From the NCBI RefSeq assembly GCF_014836665.1, contig NZ_JACSQJ010000005.1, positions 70,950 to 134,949 on the forward strand: a DNA stretch of 64,000 nucleotides. The letters are read 5' to 3'. Both the position numbers and the translations under genes were made by a program. A model generated the notes under the pieces. The model saw only the letters and a program-made list of their open reading frames with translations, was not told where the DNA came from and did not search any database. Below, piece by piece: positions 53,108-62,436 of the stretch. This DNA comes from Luteimonas colneyensis (GTDB lineage Bacteria; Pseudomonadota; Gammaproteobacteria; Xanthomonadales; Xanthomonadaceae). Numbering within the stretch: position 1 is the first letter of the stretch; every line of letters begins with the position of its first letter.

Positions 53108-53317
53108 TTAGATGGCCTGCACCTCGTCAGCCTGCAGGCCCTTCTGGCCCTGCACGACCTTGAACGAGACCTTCTGGCCTTCCTGCAGCGACTTGAAGCC
53201 GGTGCCCTGGATGGAACGGAAGTGCACGAACAGGTCCTGGCCGCTCTCGGGGGTGATGAAGCCGAAGCCCTTGGCGTCGTTGAACCACTTGACGGTGCCG
53301 GTCTGACGATCGGACAT
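53108..53317 (-). CDS. cspA: cold-shock domain protein
   Basis: 69 residues, the standard length. RNA-binding motifs KGFGFI (RNP1) and LFVHF (RNP2) are intact, within [19 protein letters not shown]. It acts as an RNA chaperone for translation and transcription at low temperature or in growth transitions. The ATG at 53317 has an AAGGAGT ribosome site. A long leader (about 180 bases) and a strong terminator frame it as a single-gene transcript, as for other csp genes. Confidence 0.96.
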   Translation of the reverse strand: MSDRQTGTVKWFNDAKGFGFITPESGQDLFVHFRSIQGTGFKSLQEGQKVSFKVVQGQKGLQADEVQAI

Positions 53318-53535
53318 GGTGTTACTCCTTGGAACAGTTTTTGGATTGGCACGGTCCGCGATGCGGATCCGAGACTGCGAAGCAAGGGGTAACACAGGAA
53401 CGATGGAGCGGATCGTCAGGACCCGGCCGTGACCGGCCTTGAAACCTTGGATCTACCGCACCGGAGCCACGATGTACCGTGATCCCGCTTTGAACAGTGG
53501 ACGCACCATACCGCACTTTCGATTGCAAATGTGAA
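53318..53535 (-). promoter_or_regulatory. cspA promoter and long 5' leader
   Basis: Minus strand: a weak -35 TTCACA (53530-53535), 19-base spacer and -10 TATGGT (53505-53510) would give a leader of about 180 bases. Long structured leaders are a known regulatory trait of csp mRNAs. The stretch 53490-53535 is A/T-richer than its surroundings. No Shine-Dalgarno-bearing small frame was found in it. Confidence 0.4.
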
Positions 53536-53577
53536 TGCCGGATGCCGGCCGTCGGCGCGCCGGCCACCGAGGCACCG

Positions 53578-54297
53578 CTACCAGGCCTCGCGGCTGGGGA
53601 GCAGCGCCGCCAGCTCCGCGTCGCTGAGGTTCCGCCAGCGCCCGGGCTTCAGGTGCCCGAGCTGGACCGGGCCGATCCGCACCCGCACCAGGCGCTTCAC
53701 CCGGTAGCCGAAGTGCGCGGCCATCAGGCGGATCTGGCGGTTCAGGCCCTGCACCAGGGTCACCCTGAAGCCGTAGCGGCCGAGCTTGCCGGTCCGGCAC
53801 GGCAGGGTGACCTCGCCGTGCACCGGGACGCCGCGGGCCATCCCGCGCAGGAACTCGTCGGTCACCGGGTTGTTCACCCCGACGAGGTACTCCTTCTCCA
53901 GCCTGTTCTCCGCGCGCAGCACGGCGTTGACGATGTCGCCGTTGCTGGTGAGCAGGATCAGGCCCTCGGAGTCCTTGTCCAGGCGGCCGATCGGGAAGAT
54001 CCGCTCCTGGTGGCCGACGAAGTCGACGATGTTGCCGGCCACGCCGGTTTCGGTGGTGCAGGTGATCCCCACCGGCTTGTAGAGCGCGATGTAGACGTGG
54101 CGCCGCTTGCCGGGCGCCGTGCTGCGGGCGCGCAGGGGCTGGCCGTCGACCAGCACCTGGTCGCCCTCGCCCACCTCGGCGCCGACCCGGGCGCGGATCC
54201 CGTTGACGGTGACCCGGCCCTCGCCGATCAGCCGGTCGGCCTCGCGGCGCGAGCAGGCCCCGGTCTCGCTGATGTGCTTGTTCAGGCGGATCGACAC
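53578..54297 (-). CDS. rluF: 23S rRNA pseudouridine synthase (RluF type)
   Basis: 239 residues from a GTG at 54297. An N-terminal S4 RNA-binding domain (IRLNKHISETGACSRREADRLIGEGRVTVNG) is followed by the RsuA/RluB-E-F catalytic domain with the active Asp in IFPIGRLDKDSEGLILLTSNG (near 105). QGLNRQIRLMAAHFGYRVKRLVRVRIG is the conserved late motif. Best fits RluF (position 2604 of 23S rRNA); RluB/RluE cannot be fully excluded. The acetyltransferase gene lies 66 bases upstream on the same strand. Confidence 0.9.
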   Translation of the reverse strand: MSIRLNKHISETGACSRREADRLIGEGRVTVNGIRARVGAEVGEGDQVLVDGQPLRARSTAPGKRRHVYIALYKPVGITCTTETGVAGNIVDFVGHQERIFPIGRLDKDSEGLILLTSNGDIVNAVLRAENRLEKEYLVGVNNPVTDEFLRGMARGVPVHGEVTLPCRTGKLGRYGFRVTLVQGLNRQIRLMAAHFGYRVKRLVRVRIGPVQLGHLKPGRWRNLSDAELAALLPSREAW

Positions 54298-54363
54298 GGG
54301 GCAGCCTTGCGAAAAGGGGGCGCAAGTCTGCCAGATCGCGGACGCCCGCGCCCGCAGTGCCGT

Positions 54364-54642
54364 TCAGCGCACCAGGTCGGCGTACTCCGGGTGCCGGCCC
54401 ACCCAGGTGTTGGCGTAGTCGCACAGGGGCCGCACCTTCCAGCCTTCGGCCCGGGCGTGGTGGAAGGCGGCCTCCACCAGCTTGCCGGCGATCCCGCGGC
54501 CACCGATGGCCGACGGCACGCGGGTGTGGGTGATGTGCATGATGCCGTCGGCCATTTCGTAATCGAGGTTGGCGACGTGGCCGTCGACCTCGGTGACGAA
54601 GCGGCCCGGGATGCCGTGGTGGGTGATGTCGATGGCGGACAT
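54364..54642 (-). CDS. small GNAT-type acetyltransferase (YjdJ/Gcn5-like)
   Basis: 92 residues, the size of the short YjdJ-like acetyltransferase family. A beta-strand start (ITHHGIPGRFVTEVDGHVANLDYEM), then the acetyl-CoA loop HTRVPSAIGGRGIAGKLVEAAFHHARAEG (near 40-68) and the conserved C-terminal LCDYANTWVGRHPEYADL. Substrate unknown. It starts 9 bases after the stop of the H1-like gene, so they are probably co-transcribed. Confidence 0.9.
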   Translation of the reverse strand: MSAIDITHHGIPGRFVTEVDGHVANLDYEMADGIMHITHTRVPSAIGGRGIAGKLVEAAFHHARAEGWKVRPLCDYANTWVGRHPEYADLVR

Positions 54643-54651
54643 GGCCGGCTC

Positions 54652-55473
54652 CTATTCGGTGTCGCCGCGATGGTCGCGCTTGCCCTGATTGTAGCGGTCG
54701 CGCGTCGAACTGCTGCCGTGGATCGAGGCCATCCGCGACTCGCCGGCATGGAGGTCCCGGGCCTTGCCGGCGGCCTGCGGCGACTGGAATCCGGGCTGGG
54801 GAACGTGGTCGGCGACGGGATCCAGCGACTGCCAGGGCTGGGGGCTGCGGGCGCGGGCCTGCTTTTCCTCGAGCAGGCGGCGGGTGTTTTCCAACGCCCG
54901 CTCCGGCGACACGCGCCGGGCCGCCTTGCGGGTGGCGGGCTTCCTCGCCGGGGCTTTCCCGACCGGGGCTTTCTTCGCGGAGGCCTTCCTGGCCGCGACC
55001 TTCTTCGCAGCCGTCTTTGTGGCAGCGACCTTTTTCGCACTGGCCTTCTTCGCGGCGACCTTCTTCGCGGCTACCTTCTTCGCGGCTACCTTCTTCGCAG
55101 CGACCTTCTTCGCACTGGCCTTCTTCGCAGCGGCCTTCCTGGCGGGGGCCTTCTTCGCGACCCGCGCGGCCGCCCTGCCCAGCGGCGCCTCCCGGCGCGC
55201 GTCGCTGAAGCGCTGCAGCAGCTCCACCAGCAGGGCTTCCTTGCGGGCGGTGCGGTCGGCGACGCCATCCCGGGCGTCGCCACGCTTCCGGGCCGCCAGG
55301 CGCTGGCGCTTGAGCAGGTCGCGGGCGCGGTCGCGTGCCGCCCGCGTCCGCTCGACCCGGCTGGCCAGGGCCACGCGGTCGAAGCCACGGAGGGCATTGG
55401 CGCGGCTGTCGTCGAACAGCCGCATCTCGGACGTGTTGAGCAGCGCGCTCGCCTGGGCTCGGGTAAACGCCAT
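54652..55473 (-). CDS. histone H1-like Lys/Ala-rich protein
   Basis: 273 residues from the ATG at 55473 with GGAGG six bases upstream. The N-terminus (about 1-90) is a charged helical domain ([21 protein letters not shown], then Arg/Ala-rich helices). Residues about 105-185 are tandem AAKKV/ASAKK repeats plus PARK-type units, like histone H1 C-terminal tails and bacterial H1-like proteins (AlgP, HctB). The C-terminus (about 200-273) is polar with basic tail [13 protein letters not shown]. Likely to bind and compact DNA without sequence preference, or RNA; inferred. The repeats are prone to length change. Confidence 0.78.
   Translation of the reverse strand: MAFTRAQASALLNTSEMRLFDDSRANALRGFDRVALASRVERTRAARDRARDLLKRQRLAARKRGDARDGVADRTARKEALLVELLQRFSDARREAPLGRAAARVAKKAPARKAAAKKASAKKVAAKKVAAKKVAAKKVAAKKASAKKVAATKTAAKKVAARKASAKKAPVGKAPARKPATRKAARRVSPERALENTRRLLEEKQARARSPQPWQSLDPVADHVPQPGFQSPQAAGKARDLHAGESRMASIHGSSSTRDRYNQGKRDHRGDTE
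55051..55125 (-). repeat. 15-base tandem repeats in the H1-like gene
   Basis: Five units of the form CGCGGCTACCTTCTT, two identical and the others with one to four changes, encoding AKKVA-type repeats. More diverged units extend on both sides (about 54940-55160). Confidence 0.85.
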
Positions 55474-55626
55474 GGGCAACCTCCATCGGGTGGGATGCCA
55501 AGAGGCTTAGCACGCGGATGATTCAGGCCCGGTGAGCGGGTCCCGGCACGTCACAGCCCGCCGGAGCGGATCCAGGTGTGACCTGCAGCGTCACCCGGCA
55601 GCGGGCACAGCGCCGCGCGGACGCGG

Positions 55627-55644
55627 TTGGCACGCTTGATGCAT
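55627..55644 (+). promoter_or_regulatory. sigma-54 (-24/-12) promoter candidate
   Basis: Plus strand TTGGCACGCTTGATGCAT. The -24 part TTGGCACG is perfect; the -12 part is ATGCAT with the essential GC ten bases after GG. It would start transcription near 55654, 26 bases ahead of the ATG at 55680 with a GGGAG ribosome site. Confidence 0.45.
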
Positions 55645-55679
55645 CGCCAAGGGGACGCACACCACGGGGAGTTCCCGCC

Positions 55680-55859
55680 ATGCACGCCAACCTCGATACC
55701 AGCGCCGAGCACGAAGCCGTCACCCGCCTGTTCGAACTCGCCCGCACCGGCGCCGTCGACAACATCGAGTTCAACCAGCTGGACTCGCTGGTCTATTCCC
55801 GCCTGCTCGAGGCCTACGACTTCGACCAGGCCGGCACCGGCGGCGAGTCGATTTCCTGA
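55680..55859 (+). CDS. small acidic protein of unknown function
   Basis: 59 residues. ATG at 55680 with GGGAG eight bases upstream and a sigma-54-like promoter ahead. Acidic, soluble and probably helical (EHEAVTRLFELARTGAVDNIEF, NQLDSLVYSRLLEAYDFDQ); no signal peptide, Cys or membrane segment. It ends one base before the convergent rhomboid gene stop. The protein is not recognised. A clear promoter and ribosome site and good codon use argue that it is real. Confidence 0.62.
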   Translation: MHANLDTSAEHEAVTRLFELARTGAVDNIEFNQLDSLVYSRLLEAYDFDQAGTGGESIS

Positions 55860-55860
55860 T

Positions 55861-56475
55861 TCAGAACGACGGCGACGCCAGCCGCGCGAGGAACACCTCG
55901 ACCACCCGCGGCTCCATCATCACCGTGAACAGCACCCCGTAGCCCGCGCCCCAGAGATGGGCGCTGTGGTTGACGTTGTCGCCACCGCGCCGGTCCATCC
56001 AGATCGAATAGCCGACGTAGAGCACGGCGTAGACGATCGCCGGCACCGGGATGAAGAACACGAAGATCAGCGTCCACGGCTGTACCAGGATGAACGCGAA
56101 CAGCACCGCCGACACCGCGCCGGAAGCGCCGAGACTGCGGTAGGACGGATCGCGCCGGTGCCGCAGGTAGGTCGGCAGGATCGCGACCAGGATCGCCGAA
56201 AGATAGAACAGCGCGAAGCCCAGCGCCCCGATGTAGGGCGTGAACAGCGCTTCGACGTGGCGCCCGAAGAAGTACAGCGTGATCATGTTGAACAGCAGGT
56301 GCTGCCAGTCGGCGTGCACGAAGCCGTGGGTGACCAGCCTGTCGTACTGGCGCTGCCGCTCGACCGCCGGCGGCCACAGCAGCAGCCGCTCCAGCAGGCG
56401 CCGGTTGCCGAAGGCCTGCCAGGACACCAGCACCGTCAGTGCGAGGATCGCAAGCGTCACCATCCCCTCGCCCAT
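55861..56475 (-). CDS. rhomboid-family intramembrane serine protease
   Basis: 204 residues from the ATG at 56475, which shares one base with the POT transporter stop (TGATG). Six membrane helices. Family landmarks: HGFVHADWQHLLFNMITLYFFG (near 47-68), the catalytic Ser in SLGASGAVSAVLFAF (near 113), and the catalytic His in NVNHSAHLWGAGYG (near 170). It cleaves membrane proteins inside the bilayer; substrates unknown. Coupled to the transporter gene. Confidence 0.92.
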   Translation of the reverse strand: MGEGMVTLAILALTVLVSWQAFGNRRLLERLLLWPPAVERQRQYDRLVTHGFVHADWQHLLFNMITLYFFGRHVEALFTPYIGALGFALFYLSAILVAILPTYLRHRRDPSYRSLGASGAVSAVLFAFILVQPWTLIFVFFIPVPAIVYAVLYVGYSIWMDRRGGDNVNHSAHLWGAGYGVLFTVMMEPRVVEVFLARLASPSF

Positions 56476-58109
56476 CAGCCGGCTCCCGACACGCGGTAGT
56501 TGTCCTGCATCGGATAGCGTCGCGCGTACGCCGCGAACGCCGCCGCCGCCACGAAGGCGAAGCCGGCGAAGAAGAACATCAGGAACGCGTTCTCGCTGAG
56601 CCCCGTGTTGGCGATGGCCGCGGTCACCGCGTCGTTGCGCACGCCGGCGTTGGTGAGCAGCACCCAAAGGCTGCCGAAGGTGCTGGTGAGGTACCAGAAG
56701 GCCATGATCACGCCCTTCATCGCCATCGGCGCCTGGCTGTAGGCGAATTCGAGTGCCGTTGCCGACACCAGCACTTCGCCGAAGGTCAGCAGCAGGTAGG
56801 GCAGCGCCTGCCAGGTGATCGAGACCTGCTCGCCGCCGTCGATCCACAGCTGCAGCACGCCGGCCACGATCCAGGAGACGCCGGAGATCGCGATGCCCCA
56901 GCCCATGCGCCGCAGCGCGGTGACCTGGAAGCCCATGCGCCGCAGCGCCGGGTACAGCACCAGGTTGTTGAACGGGATGAGCAGCATCACCAGCAGCGGA
57001 TTGAGCGCCTGCATCTGCGCCGCGTCCTGGATGAGCCAGCTCGGCCACCACCAGGCGCCGTGCGGGATCACCATCTCGCGTCCCTGGATGATCCAGGTCG
57101 ACGCCTTCTGGTCGAACAGCGACCAGAACGGCGTCACCAGCGCGAACACGATCAGGATGCGCAGCACCGCGCGCACGCCGTCGACGGCGGCGTCGGGATG
57201 CGCCCCGCGCGCGCGCTCGAGCTGCATCGAGGCGCCGATGCCGCCGCCGGCGATGATCACGCCCAGCGCGAGGCAGGCGGTGATGACGAAGCCGAAGGAC
57301 TCCGGCCACCACGTCGGCCAGCCCGCCGTCGCATGCCCCGCCCAGCCGAGCAGCATGGCCACCGCCAGCACCAGCGCGCCGCGGGCCACGATGCCGCCCG
57401 CGTTGCCACCGTCCGCGCGCCAGGCCAGCGCGCTGCGCACCACCTTCATGAAGCCGTGCGGGTCGTTCGTCGACGGCGGCACGTTGACGTACTGCCTGCG
57501 CCCCATCCAGAACACGAAGGTGGCGATGAACATCAGCACGCCGGGGATGCCGAACGCGACCGCCGGGCCATAGTGGCGCAGGAACAGCGGCGCCAGCAGC
57601 GAGGCGAAGAACGAGCCGAAGTTGATGATCCAGTAAAACGCGTCGAAGACCAGCTTCGCCTTGTCCTTGTTGCTCTGGTCGAACTGGTCGCCGCAGAAGC
57701 TCACCACCAGCGGCTTGATGCCGCCCGAGCCCAGCGCGATCAGGAACAGGCCGGTGTAGAAGCCGGTGGCGTTGTTCTCGAACAGCGCCAGGCAGGCATG
57801 GCCGGCGCAGTACACCAGCGAGAACCACAGCACGGTGTTGTACTTGCCGAAGTAGCGGTCCGACAGCCAGCCGCCCAGCAGCGGGAAGAAGTACACGCCG
57901 ATGACGAAGCTGTGGAAGATGTCCTTGGCGGCGCCTTCGCGGTCCGGGCCGGCGGGCAGGTAGCCGAGCAGCACCGAGCTGATGAGGAACGGCACCAGGA
58001 TGTTGCGCATCCCGTAGAAGCTGAAGCGCTCGCAGGCCTCGTTGCCGATGATGTAGCGGATCTGGCGCGGCATCCTGCCGGAGTCGGTGGCAACCTGGGC
58101 TGTGCTCAT
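56475..58109 (-). CDS. POT-family proton-coupled peptide transporter
   Basis: 544 residues with about 14 membrane helices. The ExxER proton-coupling motif is NEACERFSFYGMR (near 23), and the PTR signature FFPLLGGWLSDRYFGKYNTV and LGSGGIKPLVVSFCGDQFD (near 75-145) is intact. A soluble loop of about 40 residues lies near 205-245. It imports di- and tripeptides with protons across the inner membrane. Products of peptidases such as the Dcp and M14 enzymes could be its substrates (inference). The rhomboid gene is coupled downstream. Confidence 0.93.
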   Translation of the reverse strand: MSTAQVATDSGRMPRQIRYIIGNEACERFSFYGMRNILVPFLISSVLLGYLPAGPDREGAAKDIFHSFVIGVYFFPLLGGWLSDRYFGKYNTVLWFSLVYCAGHACLALFENNATGFYTGLFLIALGSGGIKPLVVSFCGDQFDQSNKDKAKLVFDAFYWIINFGSFFASLLAPLFLRHYGPAVAFGIPGVLMFIATFVFWMGRRQYVNVPPSTNDPHGFMKVVRSALAWRADGGNAGGIVARGALVLAVAMLLGWAGHATAGWPTWWPESFGFVITACLALGVIIAGGGIGASMQLERARGAHPDAAVDGVRAVLRILIVFALVTPFWSLFDQKASTWIIQGREMVIPHGAWWWPSWLIQDAAQMQALNPLLVMLLIPFNNLVLYPALRRMGFQVTALRRMGWGIAISGVSWIVAGVLQLWIDGGEQVSITWQALPYLLLTFGEVLVSATALEFAYSQAPMAMKGVIMAFWYLTSTFGSLWVLLTNAGVRNDAVTAAIANTGLSENAFLMFFFAGFAFVAAAAFAAYARRYPMQDNYRVSGAG

Positions 58110-58232
58110 GCGATACGGGCGCTTTTCGGGGCGGAAGCGTGAAGGCTAGCGCATCGGGAACCGCGGCGCTTTGGCCGAAAGGTCATGTGCGGTCATCATG
58201 GGCGGGTCCTTTCCAGCCCGGCTGTCCGTCCG

Positions 58233-60050
58233 ATGATCCGTCCCCGCCCCGCTGCGCCCGCCGCACTTGCACTCGCCCTGCTTCTGGCCATCATGCCCGC
58301 CACGCCGGGGCACGCGGCCCCGGCGCCGGCCGGCTCCGCCGCGACGGACGCCACGCTCGTGACCGAAGCCGAGCGCTCCGGCTTCCTCCGCACCGGGCGC
58401 TATGCCGAGGTCATCGCCCTCTGCGACGCCTTCGCGGCCCGCCATCCCGATGCCGTGCGCTGCATCGACTTCGGCACCACGCCGGAAGGCCGGCCGATGA
58501 AGGCGCTGGTGGCCTCGCGCAGCGGCGCGCTCACGCCGGAAGCCGCACGTGCGCGCGGCCTGCCGGTGCTGCTGGTCCAGGGCGGCATCCACGCCGGCGA
58601 GGTCGACGGCAAGGACGCCGGCTTCCTGGCGCTGCGCGAGGTGCTCGGGGGCGAGGCCGCGCCCGGCGCCCTGGAGGACGTGGTGCTGGTCTTCGTGCCG
58701 GTGTTCAACGCCGACGGCCACGAGCGCTTCGGCCGCTGGAACCGGCCCAACCAGCGCGGGCCCGAGGAAATGGGCTGGCGCACCACGGCGCAGAACTACA
58801 ACCTCAACCGCGACTACGTGAAGGCCGATGCGCCGGAGATGCAGGCGATGCTCGGCCTGGTCGAGGCCTGGGACCCGATCGCCTACGTCGACCTGCACGC
58901 CACCAACGGCGCGCAGTTCGAACACGACATCTCGGTCCAGATCGAGCCGCTGCATTCCGGCGACCCCGCGCTCGCGCAGGCCGGACGTGCGCTTCGCGAC
59001 GCGCTGCTGGCCGACCTGGAGGCCAAGGGCTCGCTGCCGCTGCCGTTCTACCCCTCGTTCGAGACCCACGACGACCCGTCCTCGGGCATCGTCGACGGGG
59101 TCGCACCACCGCGCTTCTCGCACGGCTACTTTGCGCTGCGCAACCGCTTCGGCATCCTCGTCGAGACCCACTCCTGGAAGGAATACCCGGTGCGGGTACG
59201 CGTGACCCGCAACCTGGTGGTGGGCATGCTGGAACAGACCGCGCGCCACGGCCGCGACTGGCTGCGCGCGGCGGCCGACGCCGACGCGCGTGCCGCGGCG
59301 CTGGGCGGACGCGACGTGCCGCTCGACTGGGTGGCCACCGACCGCGTGCGCACCGTCGATTTCCGCGGCTACGCCTGGACGCGCACGCCCTCCGACGTCT
59401 CCGGCGCGCTGGCCACCCGCTACGACGAGAACACGCCGCAGATCTGGAAGATGCCACTGCGCGACGAGGTCGTGCCCGGCCGCAGCGTGGACGCGCCCGC
59501 CGGCGGCTATCTGGTGCCGGCCGCACACGCGGCGTCCGTGTCGCGCTCGCTCGACCTGCACGGGATCGGCTATCGCCGCCTCGACACCCCACTGCCCGAC
59601 GCCGCGCTCGAGGTCTTCAGGGCCAGCGCATGGCGGCCGTCCGCGACGTCCACCGAAGGCCACCAGCGGCTGGAGGTCGACGGCGCCTGGGCCCCGGAGA
59701 CGCGGACGCTGGGCGCGGGCGCGCTGTTCGTGCCGATCGCGCAGCCGCGCGCGCGCCTCGCGATGGCCGTCCTGGAGCCGCAGGCGCCCGACTCGATGCT
59801 GGCCTGGGGCGCGTTCAACAACGCCTTCGAGCGCAAGGAATACATGGAGGCCTACGTCGCCGAAGACGTCGCGCTCGACATGCTTCGCGATCCGGAAGTG
59901 CGCGCGGCCTTCGATCGCAGGCTGGCCGAAGATCCGGAGTTTGCCGCCAGCCCGGCCGCGCGCCTGGAGTGGTTCCACCGCCGGCACTCCAGCTGGGACG
60001 AGCGCCTCGGCCTCTATCCGGTCTTCCGCACCGCCACCGTGCCGCGCTGA
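58233..60050 (+). CDS. secreted M14-family zinc carboxypeptidase
   Basis: 605 residues from the ATG at 58233, which gives a signal peptide ([18 protein letters not shown] ... GHA). The M14 zinc ligands are in [16 protein letters not shown] (His and Glu near 118-121) and YVDLHATNG (His near 221). Downstream [11 protein letters not shown] may hold the catalytic Glu. A C-terminal domain (about 400-605) of unknown fold is typical of the larger secreted members. It trims residues from the C-terminus of extracellular or periplasmic peptides. Divergent from the POT transporter gene. Confidence 0.9.
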   Translation: MIRPRPAAPAALALALLLAIMPATPGHAAPAPAGSAATDATLVTEAERSGFLRTGRYAEVIALCDAFAARHPDAVRCIDFGTTPEGRPMKALVASRSGALTPEAARARGLPVLLVQGGIHAGEVDGKDAGFLALREVLGGEAAPGALEDVVLVFVPVFNADGHERFGRWNRPNQRGPEEMGWRTTAQNYNLNRDYVKADAPEMQAMLGLVEAWDPIAYVDLHATNGAQFEHDISVQIEPLHSGDPALAQAGRALRDALLADLEAKGSLPLPFYPSFETHDDPSSGIVDGVAPPRFSHGYFALRNRFGILVETHSWKEYPVRVRVTRNLVVGMLEQTARHGRDWLRAAADADARAAALGGRDVPLDWVATDRVRTVDFRGYAWTRTPSDVSGALATRYDENTPQIWKMPLRDEVVPGRSVDAPAGGYLVPAAHAASVSRSLDLHGIGYRRLDTPLPDAALEVFRASAWRPSATSTEGHQRLEVDGAWAPETRTLGAGALFVPIAQPRARLAMAVLEPQAPDSMLAWGAFNNAFERKEYMEAYVAEDVALDMLRDPEVRAAFDRRLAEDPEFAASPAARLEWFHRRHSSWDERLGLYPVFRTATVPR

Positions 60051-60066
60051 GCGGCCGGCCAGGCGC

Positions 60067-61140
60067 TCAGCGCAGCTGGCGGACCAGGGTCGCGTCCGGC
60101 TCGACCCGGTTCCGCCCGCCGGCCTTGGCGCGATACATGGCGGTGTCGGCGCGCTTGAGCCATTCGTCGGCGTTGACCACGGAGAGGTCGGCCTGCGCGA
60201 GTCCGATGCTCAGCGTGCAGTCCTCGGCGGCCGCCTGCGCAGGGCGCCCCGCGATGAAGGCCGTCCTCACCCGTTCCGCCACCCGCATCGCATCGACCAG
60301 GTTGGCTTCCGCCAGCAGCACGCCGAACTCGTCGCCGCCGTAGCGCGCCGGCGTGTCGATCTCGCGCGTGCAGGCGCGCAGCACCGACGAGACGCTGCGC
60401 AGCACGGCATCGCCCACCGCGTGGCCGTGGGTGTCGTTGACGGCCTTCAGGTTGTCGACGTCGACCAGCATCAGCACCGCCGGCCTGCGCGTACGCGCAT
60501 GGCGCGCGAGTTCGGCGCCCAGCGTCTCGTTCCAGCCGCGGCGGTTCTGCAGGCCGGTGAGCACGTCGATGCGGTTCAGGCGCTCGAGCTGCCGGTTCTT
60601 GAGCGCCACGCTGCGGCCGAGGCCGTAGGTGATCGTGGCCAGTGCCACCGGATAGACGAACAGGAACGGCAGCGTGGCCAGCACGTTGGACATGCTGCTG
60701 TCGAGCCGGACCGGGAAGCCCAGCACCGCCGACGTCAGCACGCAGGCCGCGAGCAGCGCCGGCGTCGTCCGCGCCAGGAAGCGCCAGCCGCCGACGGCGA
60801 TCTTGTCCGTCGACACCATGGCCAGCAGCACCGCGCTCGGCACCAGGTTGAACTGCATGACCGCGATCCACATGCCCGCGGCCGCGGAGTCGACCACGAG
60901 GTAGCGGTGCGCCGCCTGCGACGGCTCGGGCGCGCGCAGGGTCAGCCAGTTGGCGAGCAGCGGCCACGCGAAGCCGTTGAACGCCCACAGCGCCCAGGCC
61001 CAGGCCGGGGCACCGTTGCCCGCCAGCACCGAGGCCACCAGCAGCGCGGAGAGCGCGCCGCCCAGCGTCCGCACGTGGTGCACGCGCCCCGCGAAACGGA
61101 GTTCGCGCTGGCGCAGGTGGCTATCTTCGGTCAGTTGCAT
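60067..61140 (-). CDS. MASE2-GGDEF diguanylate cyclase
   Basis: 357 residues. A MASE2-type sensor (about 18-170, starting [21 protein letters not shown], with five or six helices) is followed by a GGDEF domain (about 190-345). The motif YGGDEF is intact (near 270) and REID sits five residues before it as an I-site. The start of the catalytic domain, [15 protein letters not shown], is standard. Expected to make c-di-GMP. The MASE2-GGDEF layout is that of E. coli DgcC (AdrA), which controls cellulose; a parallel role is not proven. Divergent from the collagen-like gene. Confidence 0.92.
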   Translation of the reverse strand: MQLTEDSHLRQRELRFAGRVHHVRTLGGALSALLVASVLAGNGAPAWAWALWAFNGFAWPLLANWLTLRAPEPSQAAHRYLVVDSAAAGMWIAVMQFNLVPSAVLLAMVSTDKIAVGGWRFLARTTPALLAACVLTSAVLGFPVRLDSSMSNVLATLPFLFVYPVALATITYGLGRSVALKNRQLERLNRIDVLTGLQNRRGWNETLGAELARHARTRRPAVLMLVDVDNLKAVNDTHGHAVGDAVLRSVSSVLRACTREIDTPARYGGDEFGVLLAEANLVDAMRVAERVRTAFIAGRPAQAAAEDCTLSIGLAQADLSVVNADEWLKRADTAMYRAKAGGRNRVEPDATLVRQLR

Positions 61141-61275
61141 CCGCGCAGAGTGGGCGTGAACGCAGGGGCCGGCAAGTCGGGGGGGAACTGCGTCACGATT
61201 GTTCCGTGCGCCCCCCTTCCGGGTTTACCATCCGGCCGTCCGCCCGCTCCGGGCGGCCTCCAGGGGGAAACCAGC

Positions 61276-62427
61276 ATGACCAGTCCAGTCCGGGCGCGCC
61301 TCGCGTCCGCGATCGCGTTCGCGATCCTGCCCTTCGGCGCGCTCGCTGCCGAGAGCTACGATTCGCCCGCCATCGAGACCGTCGTGGTGATGGACGACAT
61401 CGATGCCATCGCGATCGTCGGCCGCAACCTGCCCGCCAACCGCCGCGACCTGTCGGTGCATCTCGGCGCGGCCGGCGAACCCGGCGACATCAGCGCCTCC
61501 TGCCAGCCGGTCTCGCCGCTGATGCGGGCGGTCACCTGCCGCTTCGCCGGCGGGCTGCCGCCGACGGGCGATTACCTGCTGCGCGTCGCCAATACCCGCT
61601 CCGGCAGCGGCGCGGAGTACGCGCTGACCATCGGCGCGGTCGGCCCGCAGGGGCCGCGCGGCGAAACCGGACCGACGGGGCCGGCCGGTCCCTCGGGTGC
61701 GGCCGGACCCGTCGGCCCTGCCGGCGCCGCCGGACCGGTTGGCCCCGCAGGTCCCGAGGGACCCGTCGGCCCCGAAGGTCCCGTCGGCCCCGCAGGCATC
61801 GCAGGCCCCGTCGGTCCAGTCGGTCCAGTCGGCCCAGCCGGCATCGAGGGTCCCATGGGTCCCGTGGGTCCAGTCGGCGCCACCGGCCTTGCCGGCCCCA
61901 TCGGGCCCGCGGGCGCGACGGGTGAACGCGGTCCCCAGGGCGTCCAGGGCGCTCCCGGTGCGATCGGCCCTGCCGGCCCGGAGGGTGCCGCGGGTCCCGC
62001 GGGCGCCACGGGACCGGCCGGCCCGTCCGGCGAACCGGGCACCCAGGGGCCCACGGGTCCGGCCGGCGCCACGGGACCCGCCGGACCGCAGGGCCCGACG
62101 GGACCCATGGGGCCGCAGGGCCTCCCGGGCAACTCGCAGCTCTCGGGCCACTTCGGTGCCAATACCGGCCAGGGCGGCGCCGGCAACGGCAGTGGCATGT
62201 GCGTGATGGGCACGATCATGCTGAGTGCGGCCCGGGTCGGCGAGGGCATCCCCGCCAACGGGCAGGTCCTCTCCATCTCCCAGAACACTGCGCTGTTCGC
62301 ACTGCTGGGCACCACTTACGGCGGTGATGGCATGACCACCTTCCGGCTACCGGACCTGCGCCCGGTCGCGCCCAACAACATGACGTATTACATCTGCGAC
62401 CAGGGCATCTTCCCGTCCTACCGCTGA
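61276..62427 (+). CDS. collagen-like protein with C-terminal tail-collar domain
   Basis: 383 residues. Signal peptide (about 1-25, ILPFGALAA), then an IPT-like beta domain (about 30-120: [20 protein letters not shown]). From residue 123, 54 uninterrupted Gly-X-Y triplets run to about 284, rich in GPV, GPA and GAT, so a collagen-type triple helix is expected. The C-terminal 85 residues ([42 protein letters not shown]) match the phage tail-collar (microcystin-dependent) domain and may trimerise the shaft. Bacterial collagens lack hydroxyproline. Likely secreted or surface-exposed; no anchoring motif is seen. Function unknown. Confidence 0.9.
   Translation: MTSPVRARLASAIAFAILPFGALAAESYDSPAIETVVVMDDIDAIAIVGRNLPANRRDLSVHLGAAGEPGDISASCQPVSPLMRAVTCRFAGGLPPTGDYLLRVANTRSGSGAEYALTIGAVGPQGPRGETGPTGPAGPSGAAGPVGPAGAAGPVGPAGPEGPVGPEGPVGPAGIAGPVGPVGPVGPAGIEGPMGPVGPVGATGLAGPIGPAGATGERGPQGVQGAPGAIGPAGPEGAAGPAGATGPAGPSGEPGTQGPTGPAGATGPAGPQGPTGPMGPQGLPGNSQLSGHFGANTGQGGAGNGSGMCVMGTIMLSAARVGEGIPANGQVLSISQNTALFALLGTTYGGDGMTTFRLPDLRPVAPNNMTYYICDQGIFPSYR
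61642..62127 (+). repeat. Gly-X-Y collagen-type coding repeat
   Basis: A 9-base-phased, GC-rich repeat encodes 54 consecutive Gly-X-Y triplets. Short exact repeats (GGCCCCGCAGG and GGTCCAGTCGG types) recur, so length variation by slippage is possible. Confidence 0.88.
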
Positions 62428-62436
62428 GTGCCGGCC

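Noticed and set aside
61600-62150. Long minus-strand Pro-rich frame opposite the collagen repeat
   Set aside because: A direct consequence of the Gly-X-Y coding repeat read backwards; the plus strand has signal peptide and two terminal domains.
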